Source: Gallionella sp. (GTDB lineage Bacteria; Pseudomonadota; Gammaproteobacteria; Burkholderiales; Gallionellaceae). Taken from it: DNA of 35,464 bases. The notes under the pieces are model-generated. The model made no database searches, was not told the origin of the DNA, and was given only the letters and a program-made list of their open reading frames with translations. Each line of letters starts with the position of its first letter. Positions within the stretch are counted from its first letter, which is position 1. Shown here piece by piece: positions 1-8,378 of the stretch. The stretch lies in NCBI GenBank assembly GCA_030700315.1, contig JAUYJO010000144.1:1-35464 (forward strand), read 5' to 3'. A program made the position numbers and the translations under genes.

Positions 1-148
1 AAAGTACCTTTTATGAATCGGGGGCGGGTTTCGTAGGTCGGGATTCATCCCGACAGAGCGCCGCATAACCCAACCCCGTCGGGATGAATCCCGACCTACC
101 TCATCGTGAGGTTCATGACCAAACGGTACGTTTGTAATTTCTGTATCC
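1..148. repeat. Repeat A copy 1 (MITE-like element, cut by window edge)
   Basis: Positions 1-150 are the reverse complement of 8387-8536 with only two mismatches. The core is a long hairpin: a 22-base arm at 33-54 is complementary to 78-99, and each arm is itself nearly palindromic around GGATTCATCC. The right terminus, TTTCTGTATCC, ends at 148. About 16 bases of the left terminus lie before the window. The element appears to interrupt repeat B, whose left end resumes at 149 with CTTAG. No coding capacity. Non-autonomous transposable element is inferred from the copy at 8389-8552, where terminal repeats and a target duplication are visible. Confidence 0.8.
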
Positions 149-276
149 CTTAGCTCTTGAGACATTGCAAAATCAACGGGTTGTAGGTCGGGTTTTAACC
201 CGACATGCCTGTCCTGAGCCTGCCGAAGCGGTCGGGCTGAAGCCCGACCTACGTCCTAATGGATTATCTGGATTGA
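149..276. repeat. Repeat B copy 1, palindromic element with an inserted micro-element
   Basis: This holds a hairpin (GTAGGTCGGGTTTTAACCCGAC paired in part with GTCGGGCTGAAGCCCGACCTAC) and a right terminus CTAATGGATTATCTGG at 256-270. It matches the complete copy at 15474-15594. Two differences stand out. The left terminus is replaced by repeat A ending at 148, and 24 extra bases (207-230, containing GTCCTGAGCCTGCCGAAG) sit exactly at the hairpin apex. No coding potential. Confidence 0.7.
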
Positions 277-355
277 TGAGATGCCTTGCGGCCAACACCT
301 GCGGATAATTTGTAGTCGAAATCAGTGCCGGTGTTGGAGCAACTCATGCATAATT

Positions 356-1081
356 TCACAGCGGCGTGTTGGATTCCCAGTTTTTAAACAAGCGTTGCGG
401 CAGGAGCGGTTCCTCCGAATGTTTCTCGCACCCTTCGAGGTGCAGATCCATCACGCGGAATTCCCCTGCATCGCTGTCATATTGCATCAGCGCGCCATTT
501 TCCATGTCGAAATACCAGCCATGCAGCGCCAGCGCACCCTCATTGACGCGCCGACTGATCCATGGATAAGACATCAGATTTTCCAGGGACTCTAGGATGG
601 AGGCTTGCTCGCAGGCGCGCGCCTGGGTTGCATGAGGTTTGCCCGGCAGCTCCTTCAACACCCGTTGCCGGGCATCCTCGGCGATTCCCAGCCATTTCGC
701 AATGAGTCGCTCCTCGTCGCATTCGGGCGACCTGTTTTCCAACAACGCGCGGATGCCTCCGCATCGTGAATGCCCCATGACAATAACATGCTCCACGCCC
801 AGATTGCATATCGCAAACGCGATGGCGGAAGTGGTGCCGGCGTAATCGGTCGCCTGAATATAGGGTGGAACAAGATTGGCGACATTGCGCACCACGAACA
901 GGTCGCCGGGTTCGCTGTCGGTCAGCACCCCGGGGTCGCAGCGCGAATCGCAACAGGCCACCATCAGCGCGCGCGGGCGCTGCCCTTCCGTGAACAAACG
1001 GTCGAACAGTTCCGGATTACGGTCGAAATAATGGTGCTGGAAACGCCTGAAGCCCTTCAGAAATATATTAACGTCGCGCAT
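356..1081 (-). CDS. Beta-class carbonic anhydrase
   Basis: Catalyses reversible hydration of CO2 to bicarbonate, probably in the cytoplasm. The beta-class zinc site is visible: the C-x-D-S-R motif (ACCDSR, about residue 43 of the 241-residue product) and the H-x-x-C motif (GHSRCGG, about residue 104). Length is typical for bacterial beta enzymes. The open frame extends ten codons upstream to 1111. I prefer the ATG at 1081 because homologues begin close to the FLKGFRRF segment, but neither start has a good ribosome site. It lies 185 bp downstream of narI on the same strand. It may be read through from the nar operon or have its own promoter; no promoter was recognised. With the nar operon it is enclosed by inverted copies of repeat A. 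Family assignment is firm; the physiological link to nitrate respiration is inference. Confidence 0.93.
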   Translation of the reverse strand: MRDVNIFLKGFRRFQHHYFDRNPELFDRLFTEGQRPRALMVACCDSRCDPGVLTDSEPGDLFVVRNVANLVPPYIQATDYAGTTSAIAFAICNLGVEHVIVMGHSRCGGIRALLENRSPECDEERLIAKWLGIAEDARQRVLKELPGKPHATQARACEQASILESLENLMSYPWISRRVNEGALALHGWYFDMENGALMQYDSDAGEFRVMDLHLEGCEKHSEEPLLPQRLFKNWESNTPL

Positions 1082-1266
1082 GTTCAAGTTGTTGCCTGAA
1101 GACACATACAAGCCTGCGATAGGCGCTCCATGGCCTCACTGCGGGATAGGCGGTGAGGTTGGACGACGCTCATCAATCAGATTTGGGGGGGGCGCCACCC
1201 TTCCGTATATAAAACGGTCGGGCAGCGCAAAGACTAACTGGCAATAACGGAACTGCCGTACACCGC

Positions 1267-2013
1267 TTACAGCTCCGGCGTTTTACCGAGGTCGTACCGG
1301 TTGATTTCCTGGTATTTCAGGCGTTTGGTGCGCACGATCTGGTAGGCGCGCGCCAAGTAGCCGAACGGCATGCTCCAGATATGCACCAGGCGGGTGAACG
1401 GGAATATCAGGAACACCGTCATGCCTGCGAGCAGGTGCAGCTTGAAGATCAGGTCGATGCTCTCGATGAACTGCGGGCTGGGGTACAGGTAAACGATGCT
1501 CTGCACCCAATACACCAGGGAAGTCACCGCTTTCGCATCTAGCATGGTGGCATGGTGCAGGGAGGTCGGGATGGTCAGCAGGCCCAGGATCAGCGTCAGC
1601 ATTACCCAGAAGATTGTAAACTTGTCAGCAAAGCGACTAGTCAGGGAAATGCGCGGATTGCCGAAACGACGGAACAGCAGAATAGTGCCGCCAAACAATG
1701 CACACAGTCCGAATATGGAGCCACCCACGATAGCTAACCATTGATGCGCTACGTCCCCCATGATTGCCGAGAACACGAAATGCGGTGTCAGCAGGCCGAC
1801 AGCATGACCACCGAATATCCCGATTACGCCATAATGGAAGAAGTTGCTGGCAATGCGCATCCACGGCTTGGAAAGCAACTGGGTAGAATCCGCCTTCCAG
1901 CCGTATTGCTCGCGGTCGAAACGTAACCAACTGCCGATGAAGAAAACTGACAGACAGATGTACGGATAAATGCCGAACAGCAGGTTATGTAGTGTAAATA
2001 CTGAATCTTGCAT
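1267..2013 (-). CDS. narI: Respiratory nitrate reductase gamma subunit (cytochrome b)
   Basis: Membrane subunit that takes electrons from quinol and passes them through two b haems to NarH. The 248-residue protein has about five transmembrane segments. The four expected haem-ligand histidines are present with the family's spacing: a pair ten residues apart in FFHYGVIGIFGGH (about H60 and H70) and a pair eighteen apart in the segment from KLHLLAG to LVHIWS (about H192 and H210). The start at 2013 has a clear AAGGAG eight bases upstream, which overlaps the narJ stop region, so translation is probably coupled. It is the last nar gene; carbonic anhydrase follows after 185 bp. Confidence 0.97.
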   Translation of the reverse strand: MQDSVFTLHNLLFGIYPYICLSVFFIGSWLRFDREQYGWKADSTQLLSKPWMRIASNFFHYGVIGIFGGHAVGLLTPHFVFSAIMGDVAHQWLAIVGGSIFGLCALFGGTILLFRRFGNPRISLTSRFADKFTIFWVMLTLILGLLTIPTSLHHATMLDAKAVTSLVYWVQSIVYLYPSPQFIESIDLIFKLHLLAGMTVFLIFPFTRLVHIWSMPFGYLARAYQIVRTKRLKYQEINRYDLGKTPEL

Positions 2014-2023
2014 TTCATTCTCC

Positions 2024-2554
2024 TTAAGTTAAAGCGGCCAAGCGGGTCAGCGTGGCCCGGCTCGCAATGATGGAAAGCAGCGCTGCGTAAGGGCTGTTTG
2101 CCTTGCTCAGGTTCTCAACCAGAATGGCAAGCACCTTGCTGACATCGGACAAGAATACCGTCGCCTCGTCGCCGTCCAGGGAGGAGGCAAACTCCAGCAG
2201 CAGCGGCAGATAATCCGGCAGCTCGTTAGACACTATTTTTACGCCGTATTCCTTGAACATTTCGCTCAGATCGATCAGCGCGGGGCCGCGATTTCTGTCG
2301 GTTTCCTCGCCAAACAAATGATGCGTCAGGTGCAGGCTGTGCTCCGGTGTCCGGTCGAAAGTATTCACGTAATCCGCCTGTATTTCAGTCAGCGAATCGC
2401 TGACCAGGTGGTCGAGAAACTTCCGCAAGGCCGCCCTTTCCTCCGCGTCTATTTCTGTGCTTTCACCAACAATTGCACGTATTTCCGGCAGGTTGTCAAT
2501 CAACTCCTGCTCCGGATATTCCAGCAGCACCGATAGGATTTTATAGATTCGCAT
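2024..2554 (-). CDS. narJ: Nitrate reductase molybdenum cofactor assembly chaperone
   Basis: System-specific chaperone of the TorD/NarJ family. It binds apo-NarG and allows molybdenum cofactor insertion before membrane docking; it is not part of the final enzyme. The product is 176 residues, shorter than the E. coli protein and helix-rich, beginning MRIYKILSVLLEYP as family members do. The HLTHHLFGE segment near residue 78 fits the family core. The start is preceded by a purine-rich GGGGGAG. It lies 9 bp after narH and 10 bp before narI, the standard narGHJI order. No truncation is apparent; shorter NarJ proteins are common outside enterobacteria. Confidence 0.95.
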   Translation of the reverse strand: MRIYKILSVLLEYPEQELIDNLPEIRAIVGESTEIDAEERAALRKFLDHLVSDSLTEIQADYVNTFDRTPEHSLHLTHHLFGEETDRNRGPALIDLSEMFKEYGVKIVSNELPDYLPLLLEFASSLDGDEATVFLSDVSKVLAILVENLSKANSPYAALLSIIASRATLTRLAALT

Positions 2555-2563
2555 GGCTCCCCC

Positions 2564-4111
2564 TTAACGGTCGCCCGCGAGCGGGGCCTTTTCTCTGGGT
2601 TCCATGGATTCAATGCGACGCCGCGGGTACAGCGTGACCTTGCTGACACCGGTCGACGAAGTATTGCCAAAACCGAAGCCGTTCTGACCCTGGAAGCCGT
2701 GCGCATCGTCCAGGCGCTCTTCTTCGTGGCTGGTCGGGATAACGAAGCGATCCTCGTAATTGGCGATCGCCAGGTAGCGGTACATATCCTGCGCCTGCTC
2801 CTCGGTGATGCCGGCCGCATCGATGGCGGCGGTATTGACCTCACCATCCACGCGCTTCATGCGCTGGTAGCTGCGCATCGCAATCATGCGGTTCAATGCG
2901 TTTACGATCGGCGCTTCCTTGCCCGCCGTCATCAGGTTGGCCAGATATTTGACCGGCACGCGCATCTCGCTGGCCAGCGGAATCACGCCATCCGGGCCGG
3001 TTTTCAGCTTGCCCTGGTCGATCGCGGTTTGCACCGGCGACAGCGGCGGGACGTACCATACCATCGGCAGCGTGCGGTATTCAGGATGCAGCGGGAAGGC
3101 GATCTTCCAGTCGATGGCCATTTTGTAGATGGGCGAGTTTTGCGCCGCAATGATCCAGTCCTCATTGATGCCTTCGGCGCGCGCGGCGGCGATTACCGCA
3201 GGGTCGTTCGGATTGAGGAAAATCTTGCACTGCGCTTCATACAGATCCTGCTCGTTCGCCGTGCTGGCCAGCTCCCCGATGCGGTCGGCATCGTAAAGCA
3301 TGACGCCGTTGTAACGGATGCGGCCAACGCAAGATTCGGAGCATATGGTCGGCATGCCGGATTCGACGCGCGGGTAGCAGGCGATGCATTTTTCCGCCTT
3401 GCCGGATTCCCAGTTGTAATACACCTTCTTGTATGGGCACGAACTCATGCAGAAACGCCAGCCACGGCACTTGTCCTGATCGACCAGCACGATGCCATCC
3501 TCTTCGCGCTTGTAGAGCGAGCCGGACGGGCAGGAAGCCACACAGGCCGGGTTCAGGCAGTGGTTGCAGATACGCGGCAAATAGACATGGAAGGCGGTCT
3601 CGAACTTGCCATAAATCTCCCGCCCGACGTTGTCCATGTTCTTGTCCACACTGCGGTCTTCCCATGCACCCGCCATAATGTCTTCCCAGTTCGGCCCCCA
3701 TTGGATTTTTTCAATGGATTCACCGGTAATCTGCGAGAGAGGGCGTGCCGTCGGCGTAGCTTCCGACAGCGGCGCATTTTGCAGGCGCGCGTAGTTGTAG
3801 GTAAACGGCTCGTAATAATCGTCGATCTGCGGCAAGTCCGGGTTGGAGAAAATGTTCAACAACTTCGATGCGCGCCCGCCGGATCTCAGCTCCAGCTTGC
3901 CGCCTTCCAGCGTCCAGCCGCCCCGCCACTTTTCCTGGTTTTCCCATTGCTTGGGGTAACCGATGCCGGGCTTGGATTCGACGTTATTGAACCAGACGTA
4001 TTCCACGCCCTTGCGGTTGGTCCAGGTGTTTTTGCACGTTACCGAGCAAGTGTGGCAGCCGATACACTTGTCCAGGCTAAAAATCAATGCGAATTGTGCA
4101 CGTACTTTCAT
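2564..4111 (-). CDS. narH: Respiratory nitrate reductase beta subunit (iron-sulphur)
   Basis: Electron-transfer subunit carrying one [3Fe-4S] and three [4Fe-4S] clusters between NarI haems and NarG. The 515-residue product matches the usual length. Cysteine groups are visible in order: CIGCHTCSVTC near residue 16, the NHCLNPACVASCP group near 184, CRGWRFCMSSCP near 215, and the KCIACYPR to CSESC region near 240-262. The Trp in CRGWRFC replaces a Cys, which is the normal NarH signature of the [3Fe-4S] cluster, not a defect. The start at 4111 has AGGAGA at good spacing. It is 34 bp after narG and 9 bp before narJ, and was probably co-transcribed. Confidence 0.98.
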   Translation of the reverse strand: MKVRAQFALIFSLDKCIGCHTCSVTCKNTWTNRKGVEYVWFNNVESKPGIGYPKQWENQEKWRGGWTLEGGKLELRSGGRASKLLNIFSNPDLPQIDDYYEPFTYNYARLQNAPLSEATPTARPLSQITGESIEKIQWGPNWEDIMAGAWEDRSVDKNMDNVGREIYGKFETAFHVYLPRICNHCLNPACVASCPSGSLYKREEDGIVLVDQDKCRGWRFCMSSCPYKKVYYNWESGKAEKCIACYPRVESGMPTICSESCVGRIRYNGVMLYDADRIGELASTANEQDLYEAQCKIFLNPNDPAVIAAARAEGINEDWIIAAQNSPIYKMAIDWKIAFPLHPEYRTLPMVWYVPPLSPVQTAIDQGKLKTGPDGVIPLASEMRVPVKYLANLMTAGKEAPIVNALNRMIAMRSYQRMKRVDGEVNTAAIDAAGITEEQAQDMYRYLAIANYEDRFVIPTSHEEERLDDAHGFQGQNGFGFGNTSSTGVSKVTLYPRRRIESMEPREKAPLAGDR

Positions 4112-4145
4112 AAGTTTCTCCTATTTATCCTAATTCACGTGGCGA

Positions 4146-7100
4146 TCAGCGCTTGCCGATTCCGGGCGGGTTGCGTTGCGCTTCCCGTTCTGGTGTAAGC
4201 GGCCGCTCCAGCCAGTCGATGTCCTGATCCTCCACCTTGTGTACGATGATCTCGGTATCGCGGTTGCACCCCACCGTGCCGTAGTAATTGAAGCTGTAGG
4301 CAAGTTGCACGTAGCCGCCGACCATGTTGGTCGGCTTGATGATGACGCGCGTCAGCGCATTGTGGGTGCCGCCACGCTTGTTGGTGGTGACCGATCCCGG
4401 CACGTTGATGTTCTTCTCCTGGGAGTGATGCATCACCGACACACCGCGCGAAATGCGCTGCGAGATCACCGCGCGGCACATGCTGGTGCCGTTGCTGTTG
4501 ATCAGCTCCACCCAATCGTTGTCCTTGATCCCGGCCTGCTTGGCATCTATTTCCGATAGCCAGATATGCGGCCCGCCGCGGAACAGTGTCAACATGCGCA
4601 GCGTATCCTGATAGCTCGAATGGATACCCCACTTGCCGTGCGGCGTGAGGAACCTGAGCTTGAGGTGCGGCTTCTTCAGGATATGCGCCGGAACATTGCC
4701 AAACGACTTCATGTCTTGCGGCGGACGGAAGACGCAGAAAGTTTCGCCGAAGTCCTGGAACCATTCATGATCCTGGTAGAAGTGGGCGCGACCGGTCAGG
4801 GTGCGGAACGGAATGTGCTCGTGGATGTTGGTGTAGCACGAGGTATACGACACATGCTCGGACTCGATACCCGACCAGGTCGGCGCGGTAATGATCTTGC
4901 GCGGTTGCACCTGAATGTCGCGGAAGGTAATCTTATCCTCCTCGCGCGCGGAATACAGGTGATGGTGGTCGATGCCGGTTTTCTTGGACAAGGCAGTCCA
5001 CGATTTGTGCGCGACCTGGCCGCAGGTTTCCGGCGCCATGCGCATGATCGAATCGCACACATAGATATCTTCCTCGAGGGAAGGCATGCCGTAGGAAACG
5101 CCCGGTACTTTCACCGTGTAATTGCACAGTTTGAGTTCCTCGTATTCCGCTTCGGTGTTCCAGTCTAGCCCCTTGACGTTGTTGCCAAGTTTGACCATCA
5201 ATGGGCCAAGCGCGATGTACTTGTTGTAAATGCTGCCATAGTCGCGCTCCACCAGTTTGAGCAGCGACATGGTTTTGCCGGGGATCGGTTCGACACCTTC
5301 CTTGTGCCAGTCGGTGACCTGGCCGAGCGGCTGCGCCAGCTCGAACGGCGAATCGTGTTGCATCGGGAAGGCGACGATGTCCTTGCGCGTGCCGAGATGC
5401 TTCGCGGCAATCCCCGAGAACACTCTGGCCAGTTCCTTGAAAATCTGCCAGTCCGACTTGGAATCCCAGCCCGGCGACACGGCCTCCGACAGCGGGTGGA
5501 TGAAGGGGTGCATATCGGTGGTGTTCAGGTCGTTCTTCTCGTACCAGGTTGCCGTCGGCAGTACGATGTCCGAGTAAGCGCCGGTAGAGTTGAGGCGGAA
5601 GTTGATATCCACAAACAGGTCCAGCTTGCCTGCGGGACCCTCGTCACGCCACTTGATCAACTGGTTGTTGTTGCCGTCTCCGCCCTCCTGCATCACGTTG
5701 TTTTGCGCGCCCAGCAGATGCTTGAGGAAGTATTGCTGACCCTTGCCCGAGGTGCCGATCAGGTTGCCGCGCCAGACGAAGATATTGCGCGGCCAGTTGC
5801 CCTCGGCATCCGGGTCGGCGAAAGATATATCCAGCTCTCCAGACTTGAGTTTTCCCGTGACATGCTTGGCGATGCTGGCCTCGTCGGTGGCACCGGCCTT
5901 GATGGCCTCGTCCGCCAAATCAAGCGGGTTGGCATTCCATTGCGGGAAGCCCGGCAACCAGCCCATACGAACTGCCGCGACGTTGTAGTCGGCCAGCGAG
6001 TAGCCCTTATTTTTGCACTTGCCGGCAGGCGATGTGATGTCGTCGCCCTTGACGGTCTCGTAGCGCCATTGATCGGTATGGAAATACCAGTAGGAAGTGG
6101 AATTCATCTGGCGCGGCGGACGCTGCCAGTCAAGCGCGAAGGCGATCGGCGCCCAACCCGCTTGCGGGCGCAGTTTTTCCTGGCCCACATAATGCGCCCA
6201 GCCGCCGCCGGACTGCCCCACGCAGCCGCAGATATGCAGCAGGTTCATCACGCCACGGTACGTCATGTCGTTGTGATACCAGTGGTTGATCGCCGCGCCC
6301 ATGATCACCATCGATTTTCCATGGGTTTGCGAGGCGTTCCTGGCAAACTCGCGCCCGGTGCGCTCAATGTCCATCGCCTTGATGCCGGTGACATTGGATG
6401 CCCATGCCGGCGTATAGGCCACTTTTTCATCGTTATAATCCCTGGCGACATTGCCGCCGCCCAGGCCACGGTCGATGCCGTATTGCGCAACTTGCATATC
6501 GAACACGGAAGTGACCAGCGCTTCCTCGCCGTTGGCGAGCTTCAGCTTGCGCACCGGCACGTTGCGGAACAGCAAGTCATCTTCGCCTGGCGTGAAGTGC
6601 GGGAAGCCGACCGAGACCACCGCATCCTTGCTGTCGATACAGGTCAGTTCGGCGAGGATTTCCTGCTGGTTTTCGCCAGTTTTCGGCAACAGATTCCATT
6701 TTCCTTCTTGACCCCAGCGGAAACCGATAGAACCGTTTGGCGCAACAAATGCCTTGGTCTTTTCGTCATAAACGATGGTTTTCCATTCAGGGTTATTGGT
6801 TTCACCCAGATTGCCGGTGAAATCGGAAGCACGCAGGCAACGGTCGGACACATAGGCGTCGCCTTGCTTGCGCAACATCACCTGGATCGGCAGGTCGGTA
6901 TATTTGCGGGCATATTCCTGGAAATACGGATCCTGTTTGTCGATGTAAAACTCTTTCAGCGCGACATGGCCAAACGCCAGGAAGGCGGCAGAGTCGGTGC
7001 CCGGGCTAACCGGCATCCACAGGTCGGAAAGCTTGACGTGTTCGCCATAGTCGGGGCTCATCGCAATAATTTTGGTGCCGTTGTAGCGCGCTTCCACGGC

Positions 7101-7907
7101 AAAGTGGCAATCCGGTGTGCGCGTGGTCGGCAGGCTGGAGCCGGTGACGATGATGTAGGTGGAGTTGTACCAATCGGCCGATTCCGGCACGTCGGTCTGC
7201 TCGCCCCAGGTTTGCGGGGAGGCCGCCGGCAGGTCGCAGTACCAATCGTAGAAAGAACCGCAGGCTGCGCCGATCAGGGACAGGTAACGCGCGCCGGATG
7301 CATAGGAAATTTGCGACATGGCCGGGATCGGCGAGAAGCCGAAAATGCGATCCGGGCCCCACTTCTTGATGGTGTAAACGTTGGCGGCGGCGATGATCTC
7401 GTTGACCTCATCCCATTTGGCGCGCACAAAACCGCCAAGCCCCCGCACATGCACGTATTGCTTGCGCTTGTTCGGGTCGGCCTGGATGGCGCCCCAGGCT
7501 TCCACCGGGTCTTTGCCGCTCTTGCGCTCGGCGCGATACAGGTCGAGCAGGCGACCGCGGACCAGCGGATGCTTGATCCGGTGCGGGCTGTACAGATACC
7601 AGGAGAACGAAGCACCACGCTGGCAACCGCGCGGTTCATGGTTGGGCAGATCCTCGCGGGTGCGCGGGTAGTCGGTTTGCTGCATTTCGAAAGCCACCAG
7701 GCCGTTCTTGACAAAAATTTTCCAAGAACAGCCGCCGGTACAGTTCACGCCGTGCGTGGAACGCACGATTTTGTCGTGCTGCCAGCGGGTGCGGTAGGCT
7801 TGCTCCCACTGGCGATCTTCGTTGGTAACGATGCCATGGCCGTTGGAGAAAGTTTCCTTGTCCTTCATACCTACAAAATACGTCAATCGATCGAGAAAGT
7901 GACTCAT
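4146..7907 (-). CDS. narG: Respiratory nitrate reductase alpha subunit (Mo-bisMGD catalytic)
   Basis: Reduces nitrate to nitrite at the molybdenum site on the cytoplasmic face of the membrane. The 1253-residue product is close to the E. coli length. The N-terminal FS0 cluster ligands are present: H52, C56 and C60 in HGVNCTGGC, and C95 in GCQRGAS. The YCDLPAASPQTWGEQTD stretch near the molybdenum site is conserved. The open frame continues eleven codons upstream to a TTG at 7940. I chose the ATG at 7907 because AGGAG lies ten bases upstream and homologues start with M-S-x-F-L-D-R. No narK transporter or narXL regulator is present in the window. The 5' region has no convincing FNR box, but the regB/regA pair nearby is a candidate regulator (inference). 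Confidence 0.98.
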   Translation of the reverse strand: MSHFLDRLTYFVGMKDKETFSNGHGIVTNEDRQWEQAYRTRWQHDKIVRSTHGVNCTGGCSWKIFVKNGLVAFEMQQTDYPRTREDLPNHEPRGCQRGASFSWYLYSPHRIKHPLVRGRLLDLYRAERKSGKDPVEAWGAIQADPNKRKQYVHVRGLGGFVRAKWDEVNEIIAAANVYTIKKWGPDRIFGFSPIPAMSQISYASGARYLSLIGAACGSFYDWYCDLPAASPQTWGEQTDVPESADWYNSTYIIVTGSSLPTTRTPDCHFAVEARYNGTKIIAMSPDYGEHVKLSDLWMPVSPGTDSAAFLAFGHVALKEFYIDKQDPYFQEYARKYTDLPIQVMLRKQGDAYVSDRCLRASDFTGNLGETNNPEWKTIVYDEKTKAFVAPNGSIGFRWGQEGKWNLLPKTGENQQEILAELTCIDSKDAVVSVGFPHFTPGEDDLLFRNVPVRKLKLANGEEALVTSVFDMQVAQYGIDRGLGGGNVARDYNDEKVAYTPAWASNVTGIKAMDIERTGREFARNASQTHGKSMVIMGAAINHWYHNDMTYRGVMNLLHICGCVGQSGGGWAHYVGQEKLRPQAGWAPIAFALDWQRPPRQMNSTSYWYFHTDQWRYETVKGDDITSPAGKCKNKGYSLADYNVAAVRMGWLPGFPQWNANPLDLADEAIKAGATDEASIAKHVTGKLKSGELDISFADPDAEGNWPRNIFVWRGNLIGTSGKGQQYFLKHLLGAQNNVMQEGGDGNNNQLIKWRDEGPAGKLDLFVDINFRLNSTGAYSDIVLPTATWYEKNDLNTTDMHPFIHPLSEAVSPGWDSKSDWQIFKELARVFSGIAAKHLGTRKDIVAFPMQHDSPFELAQPLGQVTDWHKEGVEPIPGKTMSLLKLVERDYGSIYNKYIALGPLMVKLGNNVKGLDWNTEAEYEELKLCNYTVKVPGVSYGMPSLEEDIYVCDSIMRMAPETCGQVAHKSWTALSKKTGIDHHHLYSAREEDKITFRDIQVQPRKIITAPTWSGIESEHVSYTSCYTNIHEHIPFRTLTGRAHFYQDHEWFQDFGETFCVFRPPQDMKSFGNVPAHILKKPHLKLRFLTPHGKWGIHSSYQDTLRMLTLFRGGPHIWLSEIDAKQAGIKDNDWVELINSNGTSMCRAVISQRISRGVSVMHHSQEKNINVPGSVTTNKRGGTHNALTRVIIKPTNMVGGYVQLAYSFNYYGTVGCNRDTEIIVHKVEDQDIDWLERPLTPEREAQRNPPGIGKR

Positions 7908-8378
7908 GCTTTTTCTGCTCCTGTGTAAAATTTTGTTCAAACTTCCCGGTCAGGTTATTCCCCAAACCCGTAACCAGACATCATCGTCCGGGTCGCGCCA
8001 TAAATGCGGCCAACCCGCCCTACCCTACAAAAAGCTCTTGATGAATTCCCGACTTCAGAATCGCCTGCCAATAGAATTACCAGATCAAGCCAGGCAAGAA
8101 ACGTAAAAAACCGCAACTCCGTGACACTGCATTTTCCTGTTCCGGCGGCTTGCGCCAACCGCGAACCTGCATTTTTATTTATGCCGCCCACTTCAATGAA
8201 AATGCCGGGCAGCTATGTTGCAGAGGATAGGCTTGCCGGAGTGCCATGCCAATTCTTCCGAAGTACAAAACCCGTGAGGAAAAAGAACTAGTTCTTTTGG
8301 GTAGGTGTGAGTTTTTTCGCCAGGCGGCGTCTGGGGGCTGCGCCTTGGTGCGAGATCGGGTTATCTGAGGCTATGGGT
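7908..8378. other. narG upstream region, no gene seen
   Basis: About 470 bases between the narG start and the repeats. Short frames on both strands here (for example 95 and 78 codons) have no recognisable domain and no good ribosome site, so I do not call them. The region should hold the nar promoter, but no two-half FNR site (TTGAT-N4-ATCAA) or clear -35/-10 pair was found. A lone TTGAT half-site is visible on the minus strand near 8081. The only striking structure is the 18-bp palindrome at 8282-8299. Confidence 0.5.
8282..8299. promoter_or_regulatory. Perfect 18-bp palindrome, possible operator
   Basis: AAAAGAACTAGTTCTTTT is a perfect dyad with no spacer, about 375 bp upstream of narG. 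The size suits a dimeric helix-turn-helix regulator, but no regulator is identified. It is outside the visible repeat elements. It could also be a chance or a decayed repeat end. Confidence 0.3.

Noticed and set aside
1-280. Possible RNA gene in the strong hairpins near the window start
   Set aside because: The same hairpins recur elsewhere with terminal inverted repeats and nested insertions, which fits transposable repeats better.
2699-4198. Plus-strand open frame of 499 codons
   Set aside because: Antisense to narH, whose four cysteine groups are unmistakable; the mirror frame shows no domain.
5304-7928. Plus-strand open frame of 874 codons
   Set aside because: It lies fully antisense to narG, has no recognisable domain and an Arg/Val/Asp-rich composition typical of the mirror frame of a GC-rich gene.
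8076-8096. Possible FNR box from the lone TTGAT (minus strand) upstream of narG
   Set aside because: The second half-site ATCAA is missing at the required spacing, so the match is no better than chance.
7955-8291. Short frames on both strands upstream of narG
   Set aside because: No domain, no good ribosome site, and the region is expected to be regulatory.
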